A stretch of DNA of 64,000 bases from positions 1 to 64,000 of the forward strand of contig NZ_FIZY01000031.1 of NCBI RefSeq assembly GCF_900060185.1, read 5' to 3'. Position 1 is the first letter of the stretch; the number at the start of each line of letters is the position of its first letter. Shown here one piece after another: positions 19,756 to 28,479 of the stretch. Under the pieces are notes generated by a model. That model searched no databases. It saw only the letters and a program-made list of their open reading frames with translations, and had not been told where the DNA came from. The DNA comes from Grimontia marina. Lineage in GTDB: Bacteria > Pseudomonadota > Gammaproteobacteria > Enterobacterales > Vibrionaceae. The position numbers and the translations under genes were made by a program.

Positions 19756-19896
19756 ATGGAATTCTGGTTAGACCTACTTTTCGGCAACGCAATTGGCCTC
19801 TCCTCAATGATCGTCATTTTTGTTGCATTGGGCATGATTAGCTTCATGGCTGGGTTCTTTGTCTACAAGGCGATGAAAGAGCCAGGAACACAATAA
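19756..19896 (+). CDS. DUF3149 small membrane protein
   Basis: A 46-residue protein beginning MEFWLDLLFGNAIGL, the conserved opening of DUF3149 proteins found in marine gammaproteobacteria. One transmembrane segment (about residues 15-38) is followed by a short charged tail. The ATG at 19756 has GGAAA nine bases upstream and fits the family start better than the in-frame upstream start. It is monocistronic, with a terminator after it and an FNR-like site before it. Function is unknown. Confidence 0.85.
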   Translation: MEFWLDLLFGNAIGLSSMIVIFVALGMISFMAGFFVYKAMKEPGTQ

Positions 19897-19934
19897 TTCC
19901 CTTAAACCAGTTAAATTTAGACTTGGTTGCTTAC

Positions 19935-19967
19935 GCCGAAGGCAGCAACGCACTTCGGCTTCTTTTT
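19935..19967 (+). terminator. Terminator after the DUF3149 gene
   Basis: GCCGAAG and CTTCGGC pair around an 11-base loop and are followed by TTCTTTTT. Confidence 0.7.
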
Positions 19968-19975
19968 ATTCCTCT

Positions 19976-20004
19976 AATAAGAGCAGCAATCCGCTGCTCT
20001 TATT
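19976..20004. terminator. Perfect hairpin, possible bidirectional terminator
   Basis: A 12-bp perfect stem (AATAAGAGCAGC/GCTGCTCTTATT) with a 5-base loop between plus-strand genes. It lacks a long T run, so terminator function is uncertain. Confidence 0.45.
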
Positions 20005-20097
20005 GTTTGTAACAAACCTTCCAATTGTGCTCTTTTCCTCATCGTGTATGCGGTAAACTACTCCAGATTCTGGCTTTACCGCAGTAAGGAAAAAGGT

Positions 20098-20178
20098 ATG
20101 AGAAAGTCCATTGTTATCTGGTTTATTCTGTTGTTTCTGGTCTCAATGATTGTGACTCAGGTACTGGTGAGCGGCTGA
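20098..20178 (+). CDS. Candidate 26-residue membrane peptide
   Basis: An ATG with TAAGGA upstream opens MRKSIVIWFILLFLVSMIV and a short tail. This has two basic residues, then one transmembrane helix, the usual form of bacterial small membrane proteins. It ends 10 bases before the stop of the convergent TraB/GumN gene. No family recognised. Confidence 0.45.
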   Translation: MRKSIVIWFILLFLVSMIVTQVLVSG

Positions 20179-20187
20179 TTCACCCGT

Positions 20188-21054
20188 TCATGGAATGGCC
20201 GGGATTTTACAATCGACCTGTTCACCCTGCGTTAAGAGTTTTACGTCGAAACCGGCTTTTTCCAGCAGCGTCAGCACGCCCTCTTTGCCATAAAGGTGTA
20301 GCGCTCCGACAACCATCACGTAACTCCCTTTGTCAAAACGCGATCTGTCAGTGAGGGCTTCCAGCCAGTTGTGGTTACGCTCATCTATAAGCTGACGTTC
20401 GAAGTCTCCTGCGCCGCTCATGACCGTTACCATTTCTTCCATTTTCGCGCCGTCACCATACTGCCAGGCATCGATCAGGCACGGCATAAACTCTTTGGAG
20501 AGTTCCCAGTAATCCAGAGTGTCTGTCAGTAGCTCCAAACCATCTTTGTCTGCATTGGCCAGCAAGTCGACTTGCTGTTGAACGGTTTCCAGTGGGATTA
20601 CGGGGACAGAATGTTTCTGGCTGCGAGAGAGGAAATAAAGATCAATACCCAACAGTTGTTGGAGTTCCAACTGGTTGATTTGGTATAGCTGGAGTGCCAT
20701 GGCTGCTTGCCACGGAGGAAGATTAAGCAGCACGTTTGAAGGTGTACCAGTCTCTACTGCGATTTGCTCAAGAGTCTCTTTCTGGGCGTCTGTCAGGTAT
20801 GAGGCTGAAGACTTTCCTTTGGGAATGGAAATAGATTTATCGTTGATGATATCGGCTTCTAAGATAAGGCCATCGGCAGATTCGAATCTACTGACCATGA
20901 CCTCGGGAAGAGGGTAGAACTCTGGCTTGCCAGCGTGTACAGAGCCCATGATGGTAAAGGAAAGGTCGCCTTTTTGCACTTGCCAGACTTGAGGGGCAGC
21001 AAAAGATAATGCGCTAAAAAGCAGCGAGAAAAGCAGGGTAGTAATGCGGTACAT
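20188..21054 (-). CDS. TraB/GumN family protein
   Basis: A 288-residue secreted protein of the TraB/GumN family, for which metalloprotease-like activity has been proposed. An N-terminal signal peptide (to about residue 19, ...LSFAA) is followed by the family opening VWQVQKGDLSFTIMGSVH. The conserved GxxH near residue 37-40 and LEADI near 64-68 are present, and the terminal GALHLYGKEGVLTLLEKAGF is the typical second His region. The ATG is preceded by GGAGG four bases away. It is 50 bases downstream of the DUF411 gene on the same strand, so it may belong to the copper block, but its role there is unknown. Confidence 0.85.
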   Translation of the reverse strand: MYRITTLLFSLLFSALSFAAPQVWQVQKGDLSFTIMGSVHAGKPEFYPLPEVMVSRFESADGLILEADIINDKSISIPKGKSSASYLTDAQKETLEQIAVETGTPSNVLLNLPPWQAAMALQLYQINQLELQQLLGIDLYFLSRSQKHSVPVIPLETVQQQVDLLANADKDGLELLTDTLDYWELSKEFMPCLIDAWQYGDGAKMEEMVTVMSGAGDFERQLIDERNHNWLEALTDRSRFDKGSYVMVVGALHLYGKEGVLTLLEKAGFDVKLLTQGEQVDCKIPAIP

Positions 21055-21104
21055 GAAGCCTCCATACTGTTGAAAGTCCAGTATGGAGGCTTCACCATCA
21101 ATTG

Positions 21105-21542
21105 TCAGTCTTTGTTGTGGCTGTTAAAGACGACTGTCATGCCGCTTTTCGAGAAGCCAACGACATCATATGGGTCTTTCTGGTCGCCATATTCCATGCC
21201 CGGTGAACCCACTGGCATCCCTGGTACTGCAAGACCGGCCAGCTTTGGTTTTTGCTCAAGGAAGGCTTTTACATCGCTTGCTGGGATGTGCCCTTCAAAC
21301 AGGTAACCGTCGATAACAGTAGTGTGGCACGAAGCGAGCTCTGGCTTGATACCAAGCTTCATCTTAATTGGGTTCATGTTCACATGGTCTTCGGACTTCA
21401 TTTCAAAGCCGTTATCTTCCATGTGCTTTACCCACTCTTTACAGCAGCCACAATACGGAGATTTGTAAGTCACACCAGAAGCAGCAAACACGCTGGTGGA
21501 TAGCAGCGCAAACGACAGTGCAGCAAGTTTAGATTTCATCAT
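21105..21542 (-). CDS. DUF411 periplasmic metal-binding protein
   Basis: A 145-residue DUF411 protein, a family that recurs beside copper and other metal-resistance genes. A signal peptide ends near ...VFAAS; the mature part opens with YKSPYCGCCKEWVKHM, a thioredoxin-like CGCC motif near residues 32-35. A conserved ASCHTTVIDGYLFEGHIPA follows, then a Met-rich PGMPVGSPGM segment that could bind copper. Start ATGATG has GAGGAG six bases upstream. It follows copA and a tiny membrane-protein gene in the same orientation, which supports a role in copper handling in the periplasm. Confidence 0.9.
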   Translation of the reverse strand: MMKSKLAALSFALLSTSVFAASGVTYKSPYCGCCKEWVKHMEDNGFEMKSEDHVNMNPIKMKLGIKPELASCHTTVIDGYLFEGHIPASDVKAFLEQKPKLAGLAVPGMPVGSPGMEYGDQKDPYDVVGFSKSGMTVVFNSHNKD

Positions 21543-21631
21543 TTTCTCCTCGATGTTATCCCCAGGTGATGAAACTAACCCGGGGCGAATGCCTGTTGCG
21601 TAGTCGCAAACAGCGTTAAATTAGACGGCGT

Positions 21632-21709
21632 TTAATTTTTCTTTTCCGCCAGCCAGAACCACCAGATGATGGCTCCGATCAGTCCAAACCCAACAAGATT
21701 AACCAACAT
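21632..21709 (-). CDS. 25-residue membrane protein coupled to copA
   Basis: The ATG at 21709 lies inside the last codons of copA (11-base overlap) behind a strong AAGGAGG site. It encodes 25 residues, [19 protein letters not shown] plus a charged tail, ending in TAA at 21632. One transmembrane helix with a Trp-rich end and positive C terminus recalls small ATPase partners such as KdpF, though there is no sequence match that I can claim. Its position between copA and the DUF411 gene suggests a CopA accessory subunit. Confidence 0.65.
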   Translation of the reverse strand: MLVNLVGFGLIGAIIWWFWLAEKKN

Positions 21710-24452
21710 GGTTTCCTCCTTGAGGTGGTTTAAACCAGCGCAGTCGATTGGCATTACTCACGACAGTAATCGACGATAAAGCCATGGCCGCGCCAGCAAC
21801 AACTGGGCTCAGCAGTGCGCCGGTGAGGGGATATAACACACCCGCAGCAATCGGAATACCCAGAGAATTGTAAACAAATGCACCAAAGAGATTTTCCTTC
21901 ATATTGCGAAGGGTTGCTTTGGACAGTGTTAGCCCATCAGTGGCGGCATCGATTGAGTGACGCATCAGCGTCATCTGGGCACTTTCAATGGCTACATCAC
22001 TGCCGCTGCCTATGGCAATCCCAACTTCAGCTTTAGCCAGTGCTGGCGCATCATTGATGCCATCACCAATCATGGCGACTCTCTTACCTTCGCTTTGCAG
22101 ACAAGTGACGACATCCGCTTTACCGTCTGGCAAAACCCCTGCAATCACATTCTCAATCCCGGCCAGTTTGGCAATGGGATTGGCCGTATCCGGGTGATCA
22201 CCGGTGAGCATCACCACCTGATAGCCTAAAGCTTTTAGACGTTTTACTGCGCTGGCAGAATCTGAACGCAATGGGTCGCTGATGCCAATAAGACCAAGAA
22301 GCTCAGTGCTTGTTGCCAGATACACGGCAGTTTCCCCGCGTTCTGCCTGTTGTTTGGCGGCAGCTTGGCCGTCTTCCACCGCAATGCCTTTTTCAGCCAT
22401 CAAGCGGGCGTTACCCAGAAAATAAGTGTCGCCATCAATGTTGGCACTCAGACCTTTTCCTGGAATACCTTCAAAGCTCGATACTGATGCAAGGGCAATG
22501 TCTTTACCTTTTGCTGCATCCAGCACAGCTTTTGCCAGTGGGTGTTCAGAGCTCTGTTCAAGGCTTGCAGCGATGCGTAGTAATTCCTCTTCTGGTAGTG
22601 CAAGGCTGATTATCGACGTCACTTGTGGCTTGCCTTCGGTCAAGGTGCCTGTTTTATCCAATACCACAGTGTCCACAGAGGCTGCATGTTGCAATGCCTC
22701 TGCATCACGAATGAGCACCCCAAGTTCAGCCGCACGGCCAACACCAGTTGTGACAGACATTGGCGTTGCCAAACCAAGCGCACAAGGACAGGCGATAATC
22801 AGCACAGTGGTCGCGGTGACCAGCATAAAGCTGAGCTTCGGATCAGGACCAAAGTTGTACCAGCCAAGTGCTGTCAGAATGGCAATGATCATAACCGTTG
22901 GAACAAATATCGCCGAGATAGAATCCGCCATACGTGCCAGCGCCGGTTTGCTGCTTTGTGCCTGACGCACCAACTGAATAATGCGTGACAGCATGGTGTC
23001 GCTACCGATGCCGGTGGCTTTAAACAGCAGACTACCGTTTTGGTTCACGGTACCTGCATGCAGCGTTTCCCCTGCGGTTTTGCGCACGGCAAGCGGCTCG
23101 CCAGTCAGCATGGATTCATCGACATAGCTTTCGCCGTCTTCAACCACACCATCAACCGGAATTTTTGAGCCGGGTTTCACCCTGAGCATCATGCCTGCTT
23201 GTGCGGCTGCCAGTGGAACTTCTCGTTCATGACCGTTTTCAACGACCAGTGCGGTTGGTGGTTGTAGGTCGAGTAAGCGATCAAGCGCTTTAGATGTCGA
23301 TGCACGCGCTTTGGCTTCGATAGCATGACCGAGCGTCACTAGGCCCAGAATCATGGCTGTGGCTTCGAAATACACATGACGCGCTTGTGCAGGGAAAAGG
23401 TCTGGCGCAAACACCACGGCAACAGAGTAAAGCCAAGCAGAACCCGTACCCAAAGCGACTAAGGTATCCATGGTCGCTCGATGATGGCGTGCCGCTTTTA
23501 TGGCATTTACGAAGAAATGTTTACCCGCTGTACATAAAAGTGCAAAGGTCAGAAGGCCAATGATGCCCCAGCCGATCTGGCTGGTGGTGCTTTCAATGGT
23601 CATTGAACCGCCGAGCAGTCCCCATGCCATCAGTGGTGCACCTAAGCCCAGAGACAACCAAGTGCTGCGTTTGTGTTCTGCAAGTTGTGCGGTATGCATG
23701 GCTGCCTGACGCTCACGGCGAGTCTCTTCGCTTTCACTCACTTCTGCGCCATAGCCTGCGGCTTCTACCGCTTTGATGATGACGTCGGCGTCGGCTTCTC
23801 CGGACACAAACGCAGTGCGCTCAGCCAAGTTTACGTTGACCGCCATTACACCGGTTACGCCATTTATCGCGCCTTCTACGGATGACACACAGCTCGCGCA
23901 GGTCATGCCGGAAAGAATAAATTGCTGGGAAGCTGAATTTGAACTCAACGTCGGTTCGGACGGAGCATCATCGAGCGCAACTTCTGGCGCTGCTGTGATT
24001 TCAGCCACGTGTGTGGTTTCGCTCTGGGTTTCTGCAACCTGATAACCCGTAGCATCGACGATGGCTGTCAATTCTTCCCGTGTCAGTGCGCTGTTGATGG
24101 TAGCTTCGGTCTTAGTCACATCAGCAAGAAAAACCTTTGGTGAAGCTTCAAAAGCGGCTTTCAGTTTGGCAACACAGCGTCCGCAGCTGAGCCCTGCCAA
24201 AGGAAGTGCCGTGGTCGTTCCCACCTGATAACCCAGTGATTCAACTGCACTGATAACGGCACTTAAAGGCGCATCTGCGTTGATCGTTAGGGAGGTCTTG
24301 TCGGCTTCTACCACTGACACACCTTCGATAGGCTCGACGGCATTTTTCACCTTACGCGCACAACCCATGCAGTTAAGTCCTGACAAGGGGAGCGTGATAA
24401 ATGTGGCGGCTTCTTTGCCTTCCTCACGAGTGTTCAGTTCTGTATCTGTCAT
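21699..24452 (-). CDS. copA: Copper-exporting P1B-type ATPase CopA
   Basis: A 917-residue inner-membrane Cu(I) exporter. There are three N-terminal heavy-metal domains with CxxC pairs: CMGC (28-31), CGRC (90-93) and CASC (185-188); most bacterial CopA have one or two, so three is at the high end. The core shows the transmembrane CPC ([11 protein letters not shown]), the phosphorylation loop [11 protein letters not shown], the SEHPLAKA nucleotide-binding His, and [13 protein letters not shown]. The gene is divergent from cueR, with a MerR-type operator between them, and is followed by a 25-residue membrane protein and a DUF411 protein. SD AGGT lies nine bases before the ATG. Confidence 0.97.
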   Translation of the reverse strand: MTDTELNTREEGKEAATFITLPLSGLNCMGCARKVKNAVEPIEGVSVVEADKTSLTINADAPLSAVISAVESLGYQVGTTTALPLAGLSCGRCVAKLKAAFEASPKVFLADVTKTEATINSALTREELTAIVDATGYQVAETQSETTHVAEITAAPEVALDDAPSEPTLSSNSASQQFILSGMTCASCVSSVEGAINGVTGVMAVNVNLAERTAFVSGEADADVIIKAVEAAGYGAEVSESEETRRERQAAMHTAQLAEHKRSTWLSLGLGAPLMAWGLLGGSMTIESTTSQIGWGIIGLLTFALLCTAGKHFFVNAIKAARHHRATMDTLVALGTGSAWLYSVAVVFAPDLFPAQARHVYFEATAMILGLVTLGHAIEAKARASTSKALDRLLDLQPPTALVVENGHEREVPLAAAQAGMMLRVKPGSKIPVDGVVEDGESYVDESMLTGEPLAVRKTAGETLHAGTVNQNGSLLFKATGIGSDTMLSRIIQLVRQAQSSKPALARMADSISAIFVPTVMIIAILTALGWYNFGPDPKLSFMLVTATTVLIIACPCALGLATPMSVTTGVGRAAELGVLIRDAEALQHAASVDTVVLDKTGTLTEGKPQVTSIISLALPEEELLRIAASLEQSSEHPLAKAVLDAAKGKDIALASVSSFEGIPGKGLSANIDGDTYFLGNARLMAEKGIAVEDGQAAAKQQAERGETAVYLATSTELLGLIGISDPLRSDSASAVKRLKALGYQVVMLTGDHPDTANPIAKLAGIENVIAGVLPDGKADVVTCLQSEGKRVAMIGDGINDAPALAKAEVGIAIGSGSDVAIESAQMTLMRHSIDAATDGLTLSKATLRNMKENLFGAFVYNSLGIPIAAGVLYPLTGALLSPVVAGAAMALSSITVVSNANRLRWFKPPQGGNHVG

Positions 24453-24507
24453 TTCGATACCTATAAATCTACTTGCGGTCTCAGGTATGGACTGTTCATA
24501 ATTCCGT

Positions 24508-24538
24508 AGAATAAACCTTCCATCAACTGTAAGGTCAA
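24508..24538 (-). promoter_or_regulatory. CueR-controlled copA promoter
   Basis: On the minus strand -35 TTGACC (24533-24538) and -10 TATTCT (24508-24513) are separated by 19 bases, the overlong spacing typical of MerR-family targets. The spacer holds the dyad ACCTTCC-N7-GTAAGGT (24515-24535), which fits the CueR operator. Confidence 0.85.
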
Positions 24539-24565
24539 GCGTGAGTTTTAGACGGGGAGTGAGGC

Positions 24566-24964
24566 ATGAAAATCAATGAAATTGCCAAGGCGACAGGACT
24601 GACACCAAAGACGATTCGCTTCTACGAACAAAAGGGGATCATTAGTGAACCTGCACGCCTGGAGAATGGTTATCGGGCTTATGGTCAAAAGCACATTAAT
24701 GAGTTGCAAATGATCCGTCGTTCGCGCTTGGTGGGCTTTAGCTTGGAAGAGTGTCAGACGCTATTGGATATGTCGCGAAACCCTAACCGTCGAAGTGCGG
24801 ATGTAAAGCAAAAGGCATTGGAGAAAATCGCAGAGATAGACGACAAAATAAAAGAACTTCAGGCCATGAAAAAGTCATTGAAATCATTGGCGAGCACCTG
24901 CCCGGGTAACGACAGCGCCTGTTGTCCAATCATCGAAGCTTTGTCCTCGGCTGATGGGAAATAA
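24566..24964 (+). CDS. cueR: Copper-sensing MerR-family regulator CueR
   Basis: A 132-residue MerR-family activator. The N-terminal winged helix-turn-helix is [21 protein letters not shown], followed by the long dimer helix and a C-terminal metal loop [10 protein letters not shown], which matches the CueR Cu(I) ligand pair (Cys112/Cys120 in E. coli) with one additional Cys. It is transcribed away from copA; the operator in the shared spacer should let it switch copA on when cytoplasmic Cu(I) rises. A terminator follows directly. GGAGTGAGGC precedes the ATG. Confidence 0.95.
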   Translation: MKINEIAKATGLTPKTIRFYEQKGIISEPARLENGYRAYGQKHINELQMIRRSRLVGFSLEECQTLLDMSRNPNRRSADVKQKALEKIAEIDDKIKELQAMKKSLKSLASTCPGNDSACCPIIEALSSADGK

Positions 24965-24985
24965 AAAAGCGCCGGAGCGCTTTTT
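24964..24985. terminator. Bidirectional terminator between cueR and cnoX
   Basis: AAAAAGCGC and GCGCTTTTT pair around CGGA, giving T runs in both directions between convergent genes. Confidence 0.8.
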
Positions 24986-24996
24986 AAAATGGGAAA

Positions 24997-25851
24997 TCAG
25001 TAGAGTAGCGAATATAACTGTCGGCGGTAACGGCTGGCAATCTCGTTGCCCTGACCCAATGCAGCCAGAATATCCATCATGGTCTTTTTCGCGTCACCAT
25101 CGGCAAAGTTCAGGTCTTTGCGCAGTAGGCCAATCAACAGTTCCAAGGCTTCTTCCTGACGATTGACCTGGCTGTATTGGATAGCTAATTCGTAGGCCAG
25201 ATCTTTATTGTCCGCATCGGCCTCAAAGGCCGCCTGCAGTTCACGAATTTCAGGGGTGTCGGCAGCTTGCTTGTGAAGCTCTACTTTTGCCATCAGGGCT
25301 TTATACTGTGCATCCTGATCCTGCATTAACACCTTAGCGAGCAACGCTTCCGCATCGTCGAACTGCTGCGCTTCAACATAGCACTCAGCAACCGCAAGCT
25401 TGTGTGCGCCTGTATCGCCTAATGCTGCTTCAACAGTTTTCAGCAATGGTAGTGCTTCGGTATGTTTACCTTCAGCAATTAACGCCAGCGCTTGCTTAAA
25501 GGTCATTTCATCCTGGCTTGGAAGATGACGAACCAGCATTTCACGCACGGTATCTTCAGTCTGTGGTCCGGCAATGCCGTCGACAGGCTGGCCATTGCTA
25601 AACAGGGCAATAGTAGGCAGTGCTCGCACACCAAACTGGGAAGCCAGCATCTGCTGCTGTTCGCAGTTAAGCAAGGCCAGCGTAAATGCGCCTGCATATT
25701 CGTGTGCCAGTTTTTCCAGCGCCGGAACAATCTCGGTGCTCTCAGGACTCATTTGTGCCCAGAAGTGGATCAGGACAGGAGTTTCAACGGAGCCTTCCAG
25801 GATTTGCTGAAAGTTCTGCTCGTTAAGTTCAACAATATAATTTGGTTGCAT
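24997..25851 (-). CDS. cnoX: Thioredoxin-fold co-chaperone CnoX (YbbN)
   Basis: A 284-residue cytoplasmic protein with an N-terminal thioredoxin fold (about 1-110) and a C-terminal TPR-like region (about 118-284), the same length and layout as E. coli YbbN/CnoX. That protein protects proteins from oxidation and passes clients to GroEL and DnaK. The usual CxxC site reads MSPES near residues 34-38, so it has no catalytic Cys pair and should act as a holdase, not an oxidoreductase. The cis-Pro region ALPTI is conserved. It heads toward cueR and lies downstream of ybbO, keeping the E. coli gene order, although a terminator and a small gene lie between. Confidence 0.92.
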   Translation of the reverse strand: MQPNYIVELNEQNFQQILEGSVETPVLIHFWAQMSPESTEIVPALEKLAHEYAGAFTLALLNCEQQQMLASQFGVRALPTIALFSNGQPVDGIAGPQTEDTVREMLVRHLPSQDEMTFKQALALIAEGKHTEALPLLKTVEAALGDTGAHKLAVAECYVEAQQFDDAEALLAKVLMQDQDAQYKALMAKVELHKQAADTPEIRELQAAFEADADNKDLAYELAIQYSQVNRQEEALELLIGLLRKDLNFADGDAKKTMMDILAALGQGNEIASRYRRQLYSLLY

Positions 25852-25993
25852 AGTATTGCCTGAGCGTTAGAAGTTCTTTGGTGTAAAGGTGGGGGGGACA
25901 ACATGAAAATTCAAGGCATTATCCGGTAAAGCGCCGATAAATATTGATTATTGCTGGATCAAATCACTGATTGGATGTTGTCTGACATAGCAA

Positions 25994-26024
25994 CGAAAAA
26001 GGCCACTGGAATTTCAGTGGCCTT
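25994..26024 (-). terminator. Terminator after the ybbO group
   Basis: AAGGCCACTG pairs with CAGTGGCCTT around a 6-base loop, followed on the minus strand by TTTTTCG. Confidence 0.75.
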
Positions 26025-26058
26025 CATTCTTTTGCGCTCGTCGATGTGAAACGCTGAC

Positions 26059-26124
26059 TTAAAACACAAGCAATATTGCCAGCGTTACACTCAAACAGAG
26101 CCAGTTCAATTGACTTAAGGACAT
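26059..26124 (-). CDS. Candidate 21-residue membrane peptide
   Basis: An ATG eight bases after AAAGGAG opens MSLSQLNWLCLSVTLAILLV plus a Phe and TAA: a single hydrophobic helix. It stands alone between ybbO and cnoX and is followed by a strong terminator 35 bases on, so it could be a separate small transcript. No family recognised. Confidence 0.5.
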   Translation of the reverse strand: MSLSQLNWLCLSVTLAILLVF

Positions 26125-26359
26125 AGTCCGGCTCCTTTTGGGGTATTTGTTCTTTTTGTATCCCTGTTCACGGCCTGATCCGACACGCATCACATCGAAG
26201 TGGAAGTTGGGGGGCAGGTGTTTCACGGTACATGAGAGAGAATAACGCGGTTTTATGACAGAAAAATGAACGCGGAAATAAAGTTTTAACGTCACGATTT
26301 TGAGACTAATTGGGCATAAATTGCCCGAAATGTTTCTTTTTGCGAGTAGAGCAGGGATT

Positions 26360-27187
26360 TTACCTACCCTTCGCAAGAATTTTATCGAGTGTTTTTGAAG
26401 GCAGAAGACGTTTACACCAGGCCATGTAATGGGTTGGTTTGGTGACCCGGTATCGGACTTTAGGCTCTTCCGCGGTTAGCGCATGAATCAAAGGATCGAT
26501 AATTGATTCTGAAGGCAGTGTGTATTTGTTGGTGGAGTTTTCGCTTTCCATTCGATCTCGCTGGGCGAGGTAATCTCTCTTAAAGCGACTGCTTTCGATA
26601 TCAATGAAACGGTAAAACGCCTCCAGTGCATTAGCGCGGAAACGGGTTTCAATCGGACCAGGTTCAATCAAGCTGATTTTTACCGGGGTGCCTGCGAGTT
26701 CTAAACGAAGAGTATCTGTCCAACCTTCAACAGCAAATTTACTGGCGTTATATGCGCCGCGGAATTTCAGTGCGACGAAACCGAGAACGGAACTGTTCTG
26801 AACAATACGACCTTTGCCGTTAGCCATCATCATCGGAATCACGGCTTGTGTCAGCGTGTGCCAGCCAAAGAAGTTGGTTTCAAATTGCTTTCTCAATGCA
26901 TCGGTCGGTAGGTCTTCAAGTGCACCGGGCTGGCCATATGCGCCATTGTTAAACAGGCCCAATAGCTTTCCATCCGTGAGTGATCTGACTTCTTCTACGG
27001 CGCTAAGAATGCTGTTGTTGTCGGCAAGGTCCAGGTGAATGCAAGTGAGTCCTTCCTTTGCAAGACGCTCGACGTCCTCCAGTTTCCGGCATGATGCAAT
27101 CACTTCAAATCCCTGCTTTGCCAGTGCATGGGCACAGACATAGCCGATGCCGGTCGAACACCCTGTCATCAATACGGCGTTTTTCAT
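26360..27187 (-). CDS. ybbO: Short-chain dehydrogenase YbbO-like
   Basis: A 275-residue classical SDR. The cofactor loop is TGCSTGIG (residues 8-15) and the catalytic set is Asn in NNGAYG, Ser in NSSVLG, and YNASK (Tyr and Lys). The SCRK after the second strand suggests NADP preference. E. coli YbbO is an NADP-dependent aldehyde/ketone reductase, and the neighbours cnoX, tesA, ybbA and ybbP match the E. coli order, which supports the assignment. It follows tesA by 7 bases on the same strand, so the two are probably co-transcribed. Confidence 0.88.
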   Translation of the reverse strand: MKNAVLMTGCSTGIGYVCAHALAKQGFEVIASCRKLEDVERLAKEGLTCIHLDLADNNSILSAVEEVRSLTDGKLLGLFNNGAYGQPGALEDLPTDALRKQFETNFFGWHTLTQAVIPMMMANGKGRIVQNSSVLGFVALKFRGAYNASKFAVEGWTDTLRLELAGTPVKISLIEPGPIETRFRANALEAFYRFIDIESSRFKRDYLAQRDRMESENSTNKYTLPSESIIDPLIHALTAEEPKVRYRVTKPTHYMAWCKRLLPSKTLDKILAKGR

Positions 27188-27194
27188 TTTTGTT

Positions 27195-27803
27195 TTATCC
27201 TTGCTCTTTTATGTGTGGCAGCATCTGTGTTGCCATAAATTCAGCGATCCAAGGCTGAGCGATTTCTTTGGGGTGCAGACCATCTGCCATCATCCAGCCT
27301 TTGGTCAAAACGATCTTCTCCATGAAGAACGGAATGAGTGGAATTTGCATTTCTTTACTTAATTCCGGATAGATATCAGCAAAAGCCTTGCTGTATCTTT
27401 GACCATAGTTGGGTGGGATCTGGATCTGCATTAGCATGACTTGCGCACCGTTTTCCTGGCTTAAACTGATCAATTCAGACAAGTTGTTGCGTATCTGCTT
27501 GGGTGGAAAGCCTCGCAGTCCATCGTTAGCACCCAGTTCAATCACTACATAGTCAGGTGAGTACTGTTCCAGCAGGGCGGGGAGTCTGTCGAGACTGTTT
27601 CCAGAAGTATCACCTGAAATACTGGCATTGACGACGGAAGTGATCTTGCTGATTTCCGTCAGCTTAGGTTCAATCAGGCTAGGCCAGCTTTTCTCGATCG
27701 CCATTTGGTAACCGGCACTAAGGCTATCACCTAGAACAAGAAGCGTCTGCGATGCGGCGCTGTGACTGACAATCAAAAGACAAAAAGAAAGGATACGAAT
27801 CAT
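27195..27803 (-). CDS. tesA: Periplasmic thioesterase I / protease I / lysophospholipase TesA
   Basis: A 202-residue SGNH hydrolase. A signal peptide ([18 protein letters not shown]) precedes the block I motif LLVLGDSLSAGY with the catalytic Ser; GANDG gives the Asn of block III, and DGLHPKEIAQ near the end gives the Asp-His pair. I chose the ATG at 27803, behind GGAG, because it yields the signal peptide start; a longer frame begins at 27872. The chosen start overlaps the divergent ybbA start in a single CATG. It cleaves acyl-CoA and ester substrates in the periplasm. Confidence 0.92.
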   Translation of the reverse strand: MIRILSFCLLIVSHSAASQTLLVLGDSLSAGYQMAIEKSWPSLIEPKLTEISKITSVVNASISGDTSGNSLDRLPALLEQYSPDYVVIELGANDGLRGFPPKQIRNNLSELISLSQENGAQVMLMQIQIPPNYGQRYSKAFADIYPELSKEMQIPLIPFFMEKIVLTKGWMMADGLHPKEIAQPWIAEFMATQMLPHIKEQG

Positions 27804-28479
27804 GACAACTCCAGTGATCAGGGCCAGTAACGTCTCAAAAATAGTGACGACGAATGCACAGTCTCTGACCATTCTGCAGGATGTTTCCCTTCAGGTCGAG
27901 CAGGGCGAAAGTATTGCTTTAGTTGGGGTTTCTGGTGCAGGGAAATCAACCCTTATGACATTACTCGCCGGATTGGATACGCCATCAGCCGGTGAAATCG
28001 AACTTCTGGGTAAGCCATTGAGCCAGCTTGATGATGATGCGCGTGCTGCGCTTCGTGCCGACTCCATCGGTTTTGTGTTCCAAAGTTTCTTGCTGGTACC
28101 CTCCCTCACGGCGTTAGAAAATGTGCTTCTTCCTTGCACCATACGAGGTGATGATGAAGACGAAGAAAGGGCATTGGAGCTTCTGGCGTCGGTCGGACTA
28201 AAAGGGCGTGAAACTCACCTTCCTTCACAGCTTTCTGGTGGTGAGCAACAACGTGTGGCGATTGCCCGCGCCTTTATGACACGTCCTAATGTCCTGTTTG
28301 CAGATGAACCCACAGGTAATCTTGACCAGCATACTGCTGCTAAGGTTATCGACCTACTTTTTTCACTCAACCGCGATCACGGTACTACCCTCATTCTGGT
28401 CACCCATGACCCGGCATTGGCAGAGAAATGCAATCGCACCCTGCATCTCAACGCGGGCGAATTGGCGGGGGCTGCATGA
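27802..28479 (+). CDS. ybbA: ABC transporter ATPase YbbA
   Basis: A 225-residue ABC ATPase of the LolD/MacB type. Walker [10 protein letters not shown] (near residue 42-50), Q-loop [12 protein letters not shown], signature [14 protein letters not shown], Walker [13 protein letters not shown] and the H-loop VTHD are complete. It pairs with the FtsX-like permease YbbP through a four-base ATGA overlap. AAAGGA lies before the ATG. The substrate of YbbA-YbbP is not established; family members move lipoproteins or peptides out of the inner membrane. Confidence 0.93.
   Translation: MTTPVIRASNVSKIVTTNAQSLTILQDVSLQVEQGESIALVGVSGAGKSTLMTLLAGLDTPSAGEIELLGKPLSQLDDDARAALRADSIGFVFQSFLLVPSLTALENVLLPCTIRGDDEDEERALELLASVGLKGRETHLPSQLSGGEQQRVAIARAFMTRPNVLFADEPTGNLDQHTAAKVIDLLFSLNRDHGTTLILVTHDPALAEKCNRTLHLNAGELAGAA

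Noticed and set aside
26125-26376. Upstream extension of the 21-residue peptide to 105 residues
   Set aside because: The extension has no ribosome site and a random basic composition, and it overlaps the end of ybbO; the internal ATG with AAAGGAG is far better.
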